Origin: Panaeolus papilionaceus
Lineage: Eukaryota > Basidiomycota > Agaricomycetes > Agaricales
Reading direction: 5' to 3'
DNA length: 64,000 nt
NCBI GenBank assembly: GCA_015501605.1
Contig: JADNRZ010000001.1
Span: forward strand, 496,001-560,000
Position numbers and translations under genes: made by a program. Positions 34,403-47,184 of this stretch are shown in pieces. Below the pieces are notes generated by a model, which was not told where the DNA came from, ran no database searches, and saw only the letters and a list, made by a program, of their open reading frames with translations. Position 1 is the first letter of the stretch. Each line of letters opens with the position of its first letter.

Positions 34403-34712
34403 CGCCTGAAGTCCAAATACGCCGAGTTTTGGTATATATCTCAAGAAAGGAGGGAAATAGCCTGTCAATGCAGGAAATATGGGGCCACTTGGTCGTCCTG
34501 TTCTGGAACTGAAAAACAAGGCCCTAGACTTTTGGAGGAAAGGGCAACCAAGAATTAAATGTCGAAGGACTTTTTTGGCCACCATAGAATTCGCCCCTGT
34601 GATAATATATTATGTAATCCACAGTGTTGCCTAGGAGTGTTGATGCCAAACATCGGCATCAGTGGGACGGTCATGGAGGAACTCACAGCATTTGGGTTCA
34701 TCATCCGCCACG
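34403..34712. promoter_or_regulatory. Shared divergent promoter, desaturase / ChAPs gene
   Basis: The two start codons face away from each other across 310 bases. No TATA box is evident on either strand. The short distance makes a shared regulatory region likely. Confidence 0.45.
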
Positions 34713-37700
34713 ATGGTTAATGGGATTGTAGAAGCGTCCTTCAAGGACATCCCAGAGATATTTGAGGTAAGCTCTCCGCCAATACATCAGATACGAAGTT
34801 CTAACCTTGTTATTTAGGTGGAATTAGGAGAATCATTGACTGCTAGAACTGAAGCGCTATGTGAGTTGTCATTAGAATGGCGTTCAAGCGCGGATTCTGT
34901 GATCTAACGAAGAATACTGACGCGCACCTGTTTCAGCAACCTTTCGAGAACTTGGACCTCCAGATTTATGTTATGTTGTTAAAAGTACAGGGAGGGCGGC
35001 GCAGCGAGACGTGAGTAATTTATCTGTCTCTACGTCACCGTCAGTGTCGCTTTCAGTGCTTGATTTCGGGATGTGGGTGTTAATTTGGGGGTGGAAGGTT
35101 GCACAGCTACGAATTAGCCTATCATCTAACTCGCCACAAGATGATGGTAGTGGAAGGGTATTGCTCATCGCCAACAGGATATGGGATGCTCTTCGTGACT
35201 GAGAGCTTGAATTATGACCTCCAGAAGACTCTCTACAACCCCAAGCATTGAACGACGCCTTTTGTGACGTCCTTGGCTGCTTATCCGGAAGAACGTTTTT
35301 CTAATATAAATTCTGTTAGTTCGGCTCCTACCATTACATTTCCGGTGTAGATGCCTCCTCGTCTGCGTCATTGGCAGCCTACATCAATTCCCTCACATAT
35401 GCCATTGAAGATAACTCGGCATGGTTCTCAAAAACATTGCAGTATAAAGTGAAGAATGGGTGCTACTGGTAAGCAATGACACTCTATACAGCTCTAGCAA
35501 CACCGCTTACCTGGATATCAACAGCTGTTTCAATGCGTTCTCCCGCGTTGATGTCCGTGTCGATGTCAAAATTCCCGGTGGTGTCAACGCCTACGTTATT
35601 GATCTTAGAGGAGAGCGGTACGTCCTGACCCCCAATTAGTGATTCATGCAGTATTGATGTATCACCATGCAGTCATGAAGCCACGGCTGAGATTTGGCAA
35701 GAGACATATGTATCCGCCCTTCTACGTGCCATCCTTTATTCCGACGATCCAACCTACACATTGGATGCATATCGCAAACTGGATCCTATTCCTTCTCCAG
35801 AAGGAGAACTCCGCTTCCTTCAGGCAGCCGAGGCGCTCTTCCAAAAAGGTTTGCCAGAAATCTAGTATACACCTCAAATTTCCCTAACTCTTTCTCAGGT
35901 TGGCAGGTCGGCTCAGACCCAGAAATCCAGGTCGCAACTATTGTCTCCAATCATCTCACTGCTGGTATTATGAAGTACTTTGGAGATAGTGGTCGCTGTC
36001 AGCAGGCTGCTAATCTCTTTGAAAAGCTCGCTGCGAAGGAGCCAGAGGTTGCTTCACTGCTAGCGAGGAGTTACCTCGGAATGAGTACGATGATATCCAT
36101 CTAATCTGACTTCCTGAAACTGATGATATTTTATCTATCAGATGAGGAGGTCAAAGCTGTTCAAATCATGGCTCAGGCTATGCGCCAAACACCGCAGTCG
36201 TACACTCTCCTTCACGCTCAATGTGACTTCCTAAGAGCGAAGGGTCGCTTTGAGTGGGCGTTGAAGCTTGCGCGTCAAGCCGTTAACTGTGCACCGAGCG
36301 AGTTTGTCACTTGGGAAAAACTGGCGGATCTATATATCGACCTCGGACAATATGATTCCGTGCGTTGCATCCCTATTTGTTTGCTGATAACCTCGTCTAA
36401 CTCTCCTCAATTAAGGCCTTGCTCACTCTCAACTCCTGTCCCATGTTTACATTTAATGGTCGTGATTCTCATCGCGTTCTTCCAGCTACCAAGATCCACC
36501 TCCCCTTCACCAGACCCATTGGCGACATCCTTCCTGAGCGAGTGAAAACAGACGACGACGAAGCTGAGCCTGCTCTCCTCCGTCTTCCTGCACCAGGTCT
36601 GAGGGGAACGTGGGCCAAGGCCTACGCTCTCTTGACTCGTCTTGTTTCACAAATTGGGTGGGACGAGCTTCTCAAGACACGGAGCCAGGTGTTCGTCATG
36701 GAGGAGGAATACAGGATGCAGAAAGCGCAGGGCGATATTCAGTCTGCTGGTGTGCAGAATGGAATGCCCCCGTCAACGCCGACTGTGATTATCCACGAAG
36801 ATGGAACCGTTCGTGAATCCTCTGACGACAAGGCCAGCACAAGAGGGATTGTCTCACCACCTTCGCCTCCTTCGATTCCTGTTGATGACACTGCACCTAT
36901 TCCTACCATCAGAATTTCCACAGAAAGTACCAGGGTTAAGGAGACTGAGGAATCTGGAGTTATCAAGGTGGACAAGGTCACTGATGACGAGGAATCAGAT
37001 GAGGAGAACTCTGTGAAGGCCAACAAAGGCAAGCAGAGAGCAACTAGTGATGATGAAGATGACGAAGTGGCTGGCAATGGTCACGCTCATCAGAATGGTG
37101 GACTGGAAAAGCCAACATCGATCGCAACAGAGGGACAAGAAGCTAGCGATCCCAAATCCCCAACAGCGAACCAGGAACCTTTCTCATTCAGCAATAAGCG
37201 TCTGTGCGAACGTTGGCTTGATAACTTGTTCATGGTTCTCTATGAGGTTGGTTAACTTTTATTTCTGGGTGACTATTTGCTGATGGACATCGCAGGATCT
37301 TCGAGTATGGACCATTTTCCGAGCTGAGGTTGCGCATTTCAAGACCCAGCACGTTGCCTATCGTAAGACGGGAATGGAATGGGAGATCCTTGGAGACTTG
37401 GGTATGCGGCTACACCACAAGGAGGATGCGAAGGAAGCATACCAGCGCTGTCTGGATGGTACACGATACTCGGTCAAGCCCTGGGCTAAGTTGATGGAAA
37501 TGTACTCGGACGAGGGCGATATCCAGAGATGTGTGCAGACTGCTATCCGAGTGGCTGCCTATCAATACGCTGATTACACGGAAATGGCTGTGAGTAGCGT
37601 GTTTTCATGCCTTGATCAATTCACTCACAAGCAATATACTCTATTTAGTATCCAACCCAGATTGCTCGTGCATTCTTCAAGCTTGGTCAAATCCATGGCC

Positions 37701-37816
37701 TCGCCAAGATCTCGTTCACGCTTCTTAGTATGGGTCTCCCTGAGCCTATTCTCAAAATTATGAACAGCTATCTGGAGTACGGGAAGAAGTTCAAGGTTGA
37801 GGGGTATGATTTCTGA
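34713..37816 (+). CDS. ChAPs-family exomer component (Bch1/Bud7 homologue)
   Basis: Cargo adaptor of the exomer coat at the trans-Golgi network, which binds Arf1 and Chs5 and carries chitin synthase and other proteins to the cell surface in yeast. Eleven exons (34713-34766, 34818-34860, 34937-35010, 35320-35468, 35525-35617, 35673-35848, 35899-36084, 36142-36359, 36416-37246, 37296-37589, 37649-37816), 761 residues. Family signatures include FRELGPPDLCYVVKSTGRA near the N-terminus, DVRVDVKIPGGVNAYVIDLR, TPR-like repeats (YTLLHAQCDFLRAKGRFEWA, KLADLYIDLGQYDS) and NSCPMFTFN. A low-complexity acidic insert of about 130 residues lies between VFVMEEEYRM and FSFSNKRLCERWLDNLF. Intron 3 is 309 bases, far longer than the others. 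Confidence 0.92.
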
Positions 37817-38693
37817 TGACATGTTACGTGTTCATGTATACCCGCCAACTGTGGATGGACGTTTCATGCGATACTGAGTCCCTTTTACCCCTTCCTATCT
37901 CTTCTTGACGTTTTGAAATAGCACCCTTTTATTTCTGGCCAAATGGTCGCAATACTTTTCACCCATTTTACTTTTATTTAACAGTCCATTCCACGACGAG
38001 TGGGTTAGACGAACTTGATTCTTGAAATTCCTCCTTTCATCTTTACTTTCTTACTCGGAATTTTTGAGACTTTCTCGTTTATACTTTTTATGCTATTCCC
38101 TTTCTTCGACAAGTTCTACGTTCAGCTTGTTTCGACTTAGAATATTGCATTACTTTCAGGTTATCTTGAAAATATTTTATTCTTTCCCCATAAACTACGG
38201 TTTGATTCTAACCCCGACCATGCCTCTGTATATTTAAACGTAAGTGCACCACTTTTATCTTGTGGTTCCACTTCGCTGTACATAAACGTCGCCGTCGCCC
38301 CACCCTGTATGTAACAAAAGGAATGGCGCAATCCTGTTATCGGACGCAAAACCCCGATGCTTGCTCAACGCTACGCAGATAACCCCTCTTCGTATGGTCT
38401 CTGGGTTCTATTCTGTAGGCTTCAGGATCCTACCGAGGATTATTGACGACCTATTTAAATGACCGACGGCGTCGTATGTATCAGACCTTTTCTTCATGTG
38501 GTACTTAGATTGGCATGTTTAAATTAGGGGCATGCCGCCAATCCCGTAAAGCCGAAAACGGAAGTAGATCGAGTCAGTTGATTAGATTTTATGACATTAA
38601 GTAGCGACCCTTCACATTTCTTCCGACCTTCCCCCTGCTTCCTATCATTCGTTGTTGGAATATTAACCTTCAACCACAACCACATTATACAAA
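37817..38693. other. Intergenic: ChAPs 3' region and aspartokinase promoter
   Basis: Strongly T-rich from about 37900 to 38200, consistent with 3' untranslated sequence. The last 100 bases before the aspartokinase ATG are CT-rich. No other gene seen. Confidence 0.45.
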
Positions 38694-40937
38694 ATGTCGA
38701 GTCCATCGACACCACCATCATCGGGATCATCATCTTCGTGGTCTTCACCACCCAAGACACCGCCCAATTTGCACCAGAATAGCCAGGACCCAGCTGCTAA
38801 ATGGCTGGTCCAAAAGTTTGGAGGGACGAGTGTAGGGAAGTTTGCTGTCAAAATTGCAGAGGATATCGTAGCGTGAGTGCCCATTGTCGTTACTGGATAT
38901 TAATCATGACCCCGCGAGAAGAGAGGGGATATTGATAGCTTGGGCTCGGATATAGAAATTACATTGACAACCATAAAGTCGCCATCGTGTGCTCTGCTCG
39001 TTCTGGATCGACCAAGGCGTTGGGCACTACCAACTTGCTTCTGAGGGCAGCTTCGGAAGCTCTACAACCACGGGTAAAGAGTGCAGGAGACTCGACGTCT
39101 GGAGCGGCTACACCTGTGAGCAGAGGTCTCTTCGGTGCTCGTGGTGGAGGCTCCACGAGTGGGAATGGGAGTGATCACAGCGCAAGCCCACCGACAAGCC
39201 CCAAATCCCGCAGTCGGTCCTCAAGATCTTCCTCTCCTACTCCCCTATTCGGTTTCACTCCACTAAACGGATCGTCTCGTCAACCATCATCAAAAGTACC
39301 TGACTTCTACCAAACCGTGGATCTGATTCGAGATGAACATCTCATTGCGGCTCGTGCTGCTATCAGCGACCCAGAAATTCTCGAAGAAATCGAGGACGAG
39401 ATCGAACACGACTGTGACTGGCTTCGGAATTTCCTCGTCGCTGCCAAGGTATGTCGCACTTGGGGTTGCCAGCGAGTTCGTTATTTGACTACTGTTCTAT
39501 TCTCTATATCCCTGCCACGTAGATTATTGATGAAATCTCACCCCGATCAAGAGACTCTATCATCGGTCTGGGAGAACGAATGGCTTGTAAAGTCATGACG
39601 GCTATTCTCCGCGATCGGGTTCGTGGTTCTTATACATGACGTGTGGACTATGCTCAGATGTTATAAACAGGGGATCGATGCTGAATACGTGTCACTCGAA
39701 GACATTGTACCTGAAAGTGAACTCGACGCTGCAAGTGAAGGTACACTTGGACAAGAATTCTATGACAATCTCGCCAAGGCTCTCGGAGAGCGAGTGAGAG
39801 ACTGTGGCCCAAGGGTGCCAGTCGTCACCGGTTTGTCTTCTGCTCCCTTCGAAGTCTTCCAACTCATCGAATTCTGTGTTAGGCTTCTTCGGTCCTGTCC
39901 CTGGCTCTCTACTACGCCAAGTCGGGCGTGGATACACTGATCTTTGCTCAGCGCTGCTCTCTGTTGGTCTCGAAGCCTCAGAGTTGCAGATCTGGAAAGA
40001 GGTTGATGGTATCTTCACCGCTGACCCTCGAAAGGTCCCTACTGCCCGCTTGATCTCAGTTATCTCGCCTGACGAAGCCGCCGAGTTGACATACTACGGA
40101 AGCGAGGTCGTACATCCGTTCACTATGGAACAGGTGAGTACGAAGCCACTTATCTATCAAAACGTACTCTGAAAAGTCGTTCGTTAGGCTATCCGCAAGA
40201 AGATCCCCATTCGCATCAAAAACGTTGAAAACCCTCGAGGCGGCGGCACAGTCATCGCACCTGATGTCGAAGCTGATGCGCTATCACCAACCCCACCAAC
40301 CCCTCTTCCCGAACCCTTGTCATACCAATCGCTACATGACCTCGCTCTGCTGGCCGATGAGCACAAGCGCAAGAGGCTTCCCACAGCCGTTACCATCAAG
40401 GAACACATCATCATTCTGAATATCAATTCGAATCGAAAGAGCGTTAGCCATGGTTTCCTGGCCGGTATCTTCAGCACCCTCGATCGTTTCGGTGTCGTTG
40501 TTGATTTGATCAGCACGAGCGAGGTCCATGTGTCTATGGCTATTGAGGACGGGATGGGAAAGAAAGTCCTGGATCGTGTCGTTAAAGAACTGAGTAAGAG
40601 CGGAACAGTAAGTCCTTTTTCCTCACTAGTTCATTCGAGACTGCATGTATGTATAACCAAACGTCGACAGGTCACCGTGCACAGCGACATGACTATCCTC
40701 TCCCTCGTCGGAAAGCAAATGCGCAATATGGTCGGTATCTCCGGACGCATGTTCACCACCCTCGCAAAGGGCAATGTCAACATCGAAATGATATCCCAAG
40801 GAGCGAGCGAAATCAACATTTCATGTGTCATTGAAGCGCGGGACGCTGTTAAGGCTCTCAATCTTATCCACCAGAGCTGTCTGCAGATCAAACCGGAAGG
40901 GGAACGGGGACGAGGTTCGTCGGACTTTTATCTGTAG
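38694..40937 (+). CDS. HOM3: Aspartokinase
   Basis: Phosphorylates L-aspartate to 4-phospho-L-aspartate, first step towards threonine, methionine and isoleucine. Seven exons (38694-38872, 38956-39448, 39523-39618, 39671-39830, 39883-40133, 40188-40607, 40671-40937), 621 residues, longer than yeast Hom3 mainly through a Ser-rich N-terminus and a Ser/Gly-rich insert near residues 90-160. KWLVQKFGGTSVGKFAVKI is the kinase signature, VAIVCSARSGSTKALGTTN follows, and LRQVGRGYTDLCSALL plus WKEVDGIFTADPRKVPTA are the catalytic blocks. The C-terminus holds two ACT-type regulatory domains (IIILNINSNRKSVSHGFLAG; VTVHSDMTILSLVG), so feedback control by threonine is expected from the family. The fungal enzyme lacks the homoserine dehydrogenase fusion of bacteria and plants, and so does this one. 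Confidence 0.95.
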
Positions 40938-42442
40938 ACGATGTGAGCAGATCCTTGGGCCATTCGGCCTTTGGGCCTGCGTTCATCGTACAATTCAATT
41001 TAATGCAGTCCATGCGCGCTAAACCTTCATATGCAGTTGGCCCTTGGTTGTTTTGAGCGACAGTTTTCTGTAAAATGTTTGGTGAGGAACTGGAGGAGAT
41101 TAGAGTGGGTTTTTTGACAATACATCTAGACGTCTTTGCTATATCCACATATTTATTATGCTTCTGCTTTGTTTTGAAGGAGTATCTTGCTTTTCGCTTC
41201 TGTTGTTGTTTGGTTCGTCATTCACGAATCTATTGATATCCCCTTGAGCGCCTGACGTAACCAGGGATCCGACGCTCAATATTAACAGATAAAATCCTGT
41301 TATTGCATCACAATGCAGTAGTAATTCTTAATAGCTTGAGATGGGAAGAAAGAAGAAGGTAATGGATCGTTGAAGGGATCAAGGAGAAGGAGCGAAAGTA
41401 TGCCTAAGACTTCTGCTCAACTGCTGCCTCTATGCTCTTAGCCTATGGTGAGTCGTCGCAACATCAAGGATCACAATGTAGGTTTTACGGTATTGTAATC
41501 TTTTAAAAGTAAACAGCCAGCCAAGATGAACAGCCAAAGAATCCGTTCAACTGACGGTGTCAGTCCGTTGGCAGTCCTTTTTTTTTTGACCGTTTTATTG
41601 CCTCTCAGAGCAGTTGTGCTCTCCCTTGGCCTCGCCTCGTCTAGCTAATTACATGTATGTAGTCTACTCTAAATTTTGTTTAAAATCCATTTTCTGCCTA
41701 ATAAAAGGTGTCCAAATTTACGTATCGCGTTCATAAATCCTGCTCCGAGCACAGTTCGAGTGGCTTCTCAAACTCCTCGGGTCATCTGACTTGCTTCTGA
41801 AGTGACAGGTGTGGTTTTGAAGAAAAAGAGGGGAAATTCATGATTTTTTTGAGCGCTTCGCGCGCAGGTCTCATACACGGAATTTTCAATGCTACAAACT
41901 TCTAGCTGTAGTATCGTTAACTCTAACTTATCTTAAATTTCTAATCTGCGATTAAATAGACATTAATAGACCTATGTATTATTTAGGTAACCTGGTGACT
42001 GAGACTGCTGGAGCGTCTTAATCATCCCTGACATCAGGTTTATCCTTGTCTTACATTGGATGACTTTCCGTAGTATTTAGGATTCCAGATATAATTCTAG
42101 ACCTGTAAGCGAGCGGACTCTCAATATTTAGGATTTGGCGTTCTAAGCCGCAGGACACAACAAAAACTAAGAAGAGTTTGATGAAGATGGAGCTCAGCGC
42201 AGGGGGAATACCAAAGTGGTCGAGGGTCATCAAGGAATTACCTTTTTCGAAAACAGTCTGGAAGAGGCCTAGGGGTCCTGACCCCTCGAACAGACTAAAG
42301 TCTGGAAGCTGGTAGATTTGCTCCACTCCTCCCCATTAAGACTGAGACATCTCGGCGAACTCCAAGTTTGAACGTTTAGAATCAAAATCTAGGATCCTAG
42401 ACGCTCATCCATTGTTATTTTCCTTTTGACATTCATCTCCTC
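40938..42442. other. Intergenic stretch
   Basis: AT-rich, with poly-T at 41578-41588. An open frame on the minus strand at 42326-42051 (hydrophobic middle, IFIKLFLVFVVSCGL) has no ATG and no family signal, so it is not called. Confidence 0.4.
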
Positions 42443-43779
42443 ATGGCAGATGCCTCAGAAGAACTTCGCAATAACATATACTACCAGGCTGGATCGGCGC
42501 TGATCACCTCCGTCGAGGCAATTGATCAATTGGCGGAGAAGGTAGAGCGTCAGCAGGAACGGGAAGGGTGTATCATATATGAGAATAAGGAGGCAGTATG
42601 GCTTGCGCTGTGTCTCGAGTTGTTCAAAGCTAGAGCTGATAAGCACTTGGTAAGTCAACTTATCAAGTCAACCCTGCTTGTTATTCCCCATCTGATATTG
42701 ATAATTTAGGCTAAATTGTGTCATAGTATGACAGACAACGATTTGGATGAGATGAATATTGGGTTCGCGGGTTTGCTCAAGTGGAAAAAGACATTTCCAT
42801 CGTCTACGGACATGTCTAACAGAGATGATGCAGATGTTAATGCGCTATGGACTGAGGATATGCTCTTTCGGCACCTTCAGTTCCTCAAAGATGTTGATTC
42901 GGGAGTAGTAAGTCGCTTCGCGGATTATTCATTTTCCACGAGCGTTTCTCATGGCGTGTGCGCTGTGTATAGTCGTCTTCTTGCTCTTGGGTTAACGCAT
43001 TCATATATCACATTGCCTCTTTACTCCCCAAAGACTCTCATGTGGTCTTCGGCGTCGAAAAGGAAATTCAACAGGTCCCCCGTCAGATCGCAGCTTCCAT
43101 ACCTTGCTCGGGTATGTCGAGCGGTTGATCTGGGTCACGTCATATGGCACTGGTACGTTATGCTATCTTACGTATTCTATCATCCGAGAATGTATCAACC
43201 TCTAAACAGCAATGACCTCAATGAGGTCAAGAAAGCCTCGACTTCAACGATTGGCATCCAACGAATCGGTTTTTTATATTGCTGAAGCCAAGGCGTTCGA
43301 GGTGTGCATCTTGAAGCACATCCCCCAGGCTATCGCCGAGATGTATGCTTGTGCGAGGATAGCAGGGTGAGTCTGCCTACATTTGAGCTGAACTCGCGAG
43401 CTTGGCCGATACATTATCATTGATGGTCTTATAGAAAGAAAACCATTCGTGGGGCTGTAACCAATGGGCGTTTCTGGCGCTTCCTTATCCTCACACTCAA
43501 TAGCGTGGAAGAAGATGAAGGTGGAGAGTATTGGCATTCTGATTATCTTTTCATCGGGCCCAACGGTGGGAGATTGTCACAAAACGCCATCTCTGAAGTG
43601 TGCTCGGTGCTTGCTCGTTGGGTATGATATATTCTAAGACATTTCCCATGTCGACTATTGGAACTAATTCTCCTTGAAATTTCTAGGTGGCCTTTAGCCA
43701 TTCACCTTTGAATGGCGACGATGAGCATTATGTCGACCTGCTGTCGTCCACGCTCCCCAGTAGACATAGAGTCATATAA
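42443..43779 (+). CDS. PD-(D/E)XK nuclease-like protein, plus copy (motif region damaged)
   Basis: Member of a family common in Agaricomycetes. Six exons (42443-42649, 42710-42907, 42973-43111, 43210-43366, 43435-43621, 43687-43779) give an open 326-residue chain. FYIAEAKAFE supplies the Glu-x-Lys of the nuclease core and HIPQAIAEMYACARIAG the following helix with Gln; KKTIRGAVTNGRFWRFLILT is the next strand pair. The expected Asp strand lies at about 43105-43150, but there the frame is broken by an apparent one-base deletion (SG-YVERLIWVTSYGTG only reads in another frame). A GTATGT donor at 43112 lets splicing skip the broken part and stay in frame, losing that strand. Nuclease fold is inferred from motifs; activity is doubtful. 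Convergent with a paralogue at 43989-45237. Confidence 0.55.
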
Positions 43780-43988
43780 GCTGTTGTATTAAGTATCCTG
43801 TTATCCCAGTTCATTTTCTTCTCATACTACGTTACGTTATAGGCTATGCTGCACTTTAATTTCTATTCTCATTGTACAATAACGGAATGAGAACACGTAA
43901 ATACACTGCATTTTTTCAGTCAAATGGGAATGAAACTTAAAGCTTAAAAGTCTGTCCAGTACAACATGGGGGCCGACCACTTCTCTGA

Positions 43989-45237
43989 CTACGGGGGACT
44001 AGACTGCAACAGGTCAAAATAGACTGCATCGTCGTCGTCCCAAGGCGAATTGCTGTGCGCCACCTAATGAATTTAGAAAGGTATTAATTATGACTCGGAC
44101 TGATGTGGGAAATATTTTTGGACAGACCCAACGTGCAAGAACTGAGGAAATCTTAGAGATGCCCTGTTCTGATAATTCATATCGACGTTCTGTCCCGATG
44201 AAAACCACATCAGATTTCCAGAATGTCCCGCCTCCTGCTTCTTCCATGTTATTGACCGTGAGAATCAGGAAGAGAACCCGTTGGATATAACCCCACGAAT
44301 AGTTGTCTTTCTGAAGCACGATTAAGTATCCAGCAAATTTTGGTCGTTTGAAATAGGCTCACCCTGATATCCTGGCAGATGCGTACATCTCACCAATAGC
44401 TTGAGGGATATGATCTTCGAGATCCTCACTAGGTCCTTTTGCCTCGACGATAAATAGCGATGAATAATTGTAGTCCAATTTTTGTAGGTTAGGTTTTGAG
44501 CATCGGAATAGTTCTGTGAATAGAATCTAGATGAGATATGGATATTCTCAACAAAATAAAAGTTCACGTACCAGCCCCTGTCCCTGATGTGACGACGACT
44601 GCCCAATCAACTTCACCTGATAAGCTGTGCGTGCTCATGCGAGCCAAAGTGGTTGGAGGAACGTGTTGCTAAGGGCTTAAAACCATGGTCATGCCATTGG
44701 TGGCATAAATCTCATCAGAAACATAAAGCAAAAATGCATCAATCCACATTCTTGATGCAGCTTCCTTCTAAAATGAACATGAGGTCGACGTCACTGTTGT
44801 ACAAGGTATAGTTTTAGACTGACCGTGAAAACTATGCGACGCTCCAGGCGCCGCAGATGTTGAGTGAGCCAAGCCTCCGTCCAGAAGGCATCACTTCCAG
44901 GAGACACATCCAATTCCATAGGTGGTTCAGGTGGGATGTTTGTGCCCTTCCATTTTAAGTCACCAATGGTCGAGATATTCATCTCAGTCAGGCTGCTTTC
45001 TGTGATGCTGGAAAACGGGTGCTTCTGTCATAAGTGTCAGTTAAGAATGCCAGCAATGTCAACATTACTCACCGTTGACTCCAATCGGCACTGTAACCCA
45101 TCGCGAATTCCTTGTAGACCCACGCCAATCGCTCCCTGCTCCTCCTGACCCAGTAACGCATCGATGTCATCTACGAGCCGACGTAATTCTGGGTGAGTAA
45201 GGCCAACCGTACCTTCCCTGGTTGATGCTTGTGGCAT
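43989..45237 (-). pseudogene. PD-(D/E)XK nuclease-like gene, minus copy, with stop codon and 7-base deletion
   Basis: Exons 43989-44063, 44128-44310, 44363-44513, 44572-44767, 44824-45024 and 45073-45237 mirror the plus-strand paralogue. The core motif is complete: LSGEVDWAVVVTSGTGA carries the catalytic-type Asp and SLFIVEAKGPSEDLEDHIPQ the Glu-x-Lys and helix. However, an in-frame TAG at 44669-44671 interrupts MVLSP-QHVPPTT, where the family has a Glu-Gln pair, and about seven bases are missing after ISNG (near 44275-44282), shifting the frame before LFLILTVNN. A cryptic 54-base GT...AG intron could remove the stop but would delete a conserved strand. Upstream exons beyond 45237 are possible. 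I call it a pseudogene. Confidence 0.6.
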
Positions 45238-47157
45238 AGAACAATGTAAAACAATGGCTCAGAGTCAAGCTGTTGCCAAAAGAGTCGAGACGTGGGGGGT
45301 GACAGAAGTCTAAGGAGGAGATAAATCCTTAATCTATGCGGTCTGCTAATAAATACTCTCTTTAACATCATAAGAGCCAGCCTACAAACATTTCAGGATG
45401 ATTTGCAATCTGACGCAACTGAAGCTGATCATGAATCCCAGTGGCCGCAAATCTAATCTCGTCAAACGCCTTCTGGGATTCTCGAAAGTGTTGGACCTTT
45501 CACTCTTCGTGGTCAATCACAGATGGAGAGTGGTGGGCTAGGGGTAGAGAGCTGGCGATAGGTGGGGCACATCGCCCTCTGTCTAATGGCTCTCAAACTG
45601 CGAAGTGGGACTGTGGTCTTCTGACCACCCATCTATTATCTCCTAGCCTACTGTGAAACCCCCTAATATCTGATGACAAGCGACTGCAAGAGTTATGACA
45701 TTCATTAGCTCCTCTCGAAGTGTGATTATCCTGTGTCTTCCGGTCGCTCGTCACCGGAATAGGGAGTAGCCCAGAGGCTATGTTGGGGGTGGAAAGAGGA
45801 CAATGGTTTGAAGATCACTGCGCCACTTACCAGGTTGAACGTTGAGAACTGATGGACGAAGGCGGATGCGTCACCAAAGCGAGCGCAGCCGTCCAGCCGA
45901 TGACGGACATCGGCTCGCCCCAATGGCGGTGGAGTAAAGTGCAACTATATAATAAATGAAGATTGTAAAGTGATTGTGAGTCTGCGAGATTTTAGAGAAG
46001 ATAATGTAGAGTGTAGAGCAGGCAGATTCGGATATACTGGACAGTGGAGGGACTAGTAGAATCCTGAATAGTAAGCATGAATTGAAGTCATTGTGAATGA
46101 GGGAATAATGGAGCGCCGTCTGTACTGTGTAGTCATTGGTGATGGTTATGAGTTATAATGAATCATGAAGAAGTGGGTCATAAAAGTTCATGTCGGAAAC
46201 CATGATTATAGGTTTAATCCGATGAACAGGACATGACGTGGAAGTGCATTTAGGTGTTGTTGCCGGTACACATTAACAGAGGGGTGTTTGATGTGATTTA
46301 GGGTGGCTTGAGCGGTTGGTAATGCGAAGACGGGTGCGGGACAAGTATATCAGCAAGGGATATCGGGGACATGAAGCCAACATAGAAAGCATTTAAGCGG
46401 ATGTAGGGACTGTTAAACCAGTGGGCACACAGGCCAATGTAGGGGGTCCCAATGTCTTGCAAGAGGTAGAAATGTCAAGCAGAAAAACACAACCAGGTAA
46501 AAGTAGCGTCACACCAAGATAGGGGGTGTGGACATCATGCGAGGACGCAACAACATCATGCACAGACATCTTAAAGTGTGATGATTCACTGGTAAATAGG
46601 CCATGAATGCCATGCATGAGGTGTACAGGTCAAGGTCAAGCGGAGGGCTTCATCGACGAGTAGAAGCCGTGAGTATCACGCGGCATGCTAGCGCTTGTCT
46701 CGTACAGGGACAAGAGGTTACAATTAACCAGCCACGCGAATTACGTGTGTACACGATGCCGAGCATGATGCATGCCATGGTTTGACCAACTGGACGACCG
46801 GAAATGGCTTCTAGTAAACTTGTTGATAGAAAAACGGTCAAGGTAGGGGATCAGGTGATTCGGAAAGTGAGGAGAGAGGGAGTGTATGAATAGAGACATA
46901 GCTCACCGTGAATTGATATTCGCAGTCACCACAGATAGGACAAGCACACAAACTTTTATCCAGGTGAAGAAACCACGAGTGCCACGGTCATGAAGACTTA
47001 ATTTTGCAAAATTCGAGGACGATTCGTCGACACCTGACTGTGCATTTGGAATACCCCATTTGAAGTATATCGTTAGCTAGATGTAGCTCAAAGGCTTCAG
47101 TTGAGATAGAGATATCATGAACACGAAGGTGGTGATGCATGGTCAAGCTTGAAGTTC
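45238..47157. other. Long stretch without recognised genes
   Basis: No coding region supported on either strand. It may contain promoter or 5' exons of the nuclease-like pseudogene and the left flank of the retroelement. No terminal repeat of the element could be identified here by eye. Confidence 0.4.
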
Positions 47158-47158
47158 C

Positions 47159-47184
47159 GAGATGAGGCCACGAAGGGGCCTCAT
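47159..47184. repeat. Perfect hairpin at the left flank of the retroelement
   Basis: GATGAGGCC and its reverse complement GGCCTCATC are separated by seven or so bases. It lies about 200 bases upstream of the gag-like ORF and could be part of the element's left end or an unrelated hairpin. Confidence 0.5.

Noticed and set aside
42051..42326. Minus-strand open frame with hydrophobic centre
   Set aside because: No ATG, no splice context and no family signal.
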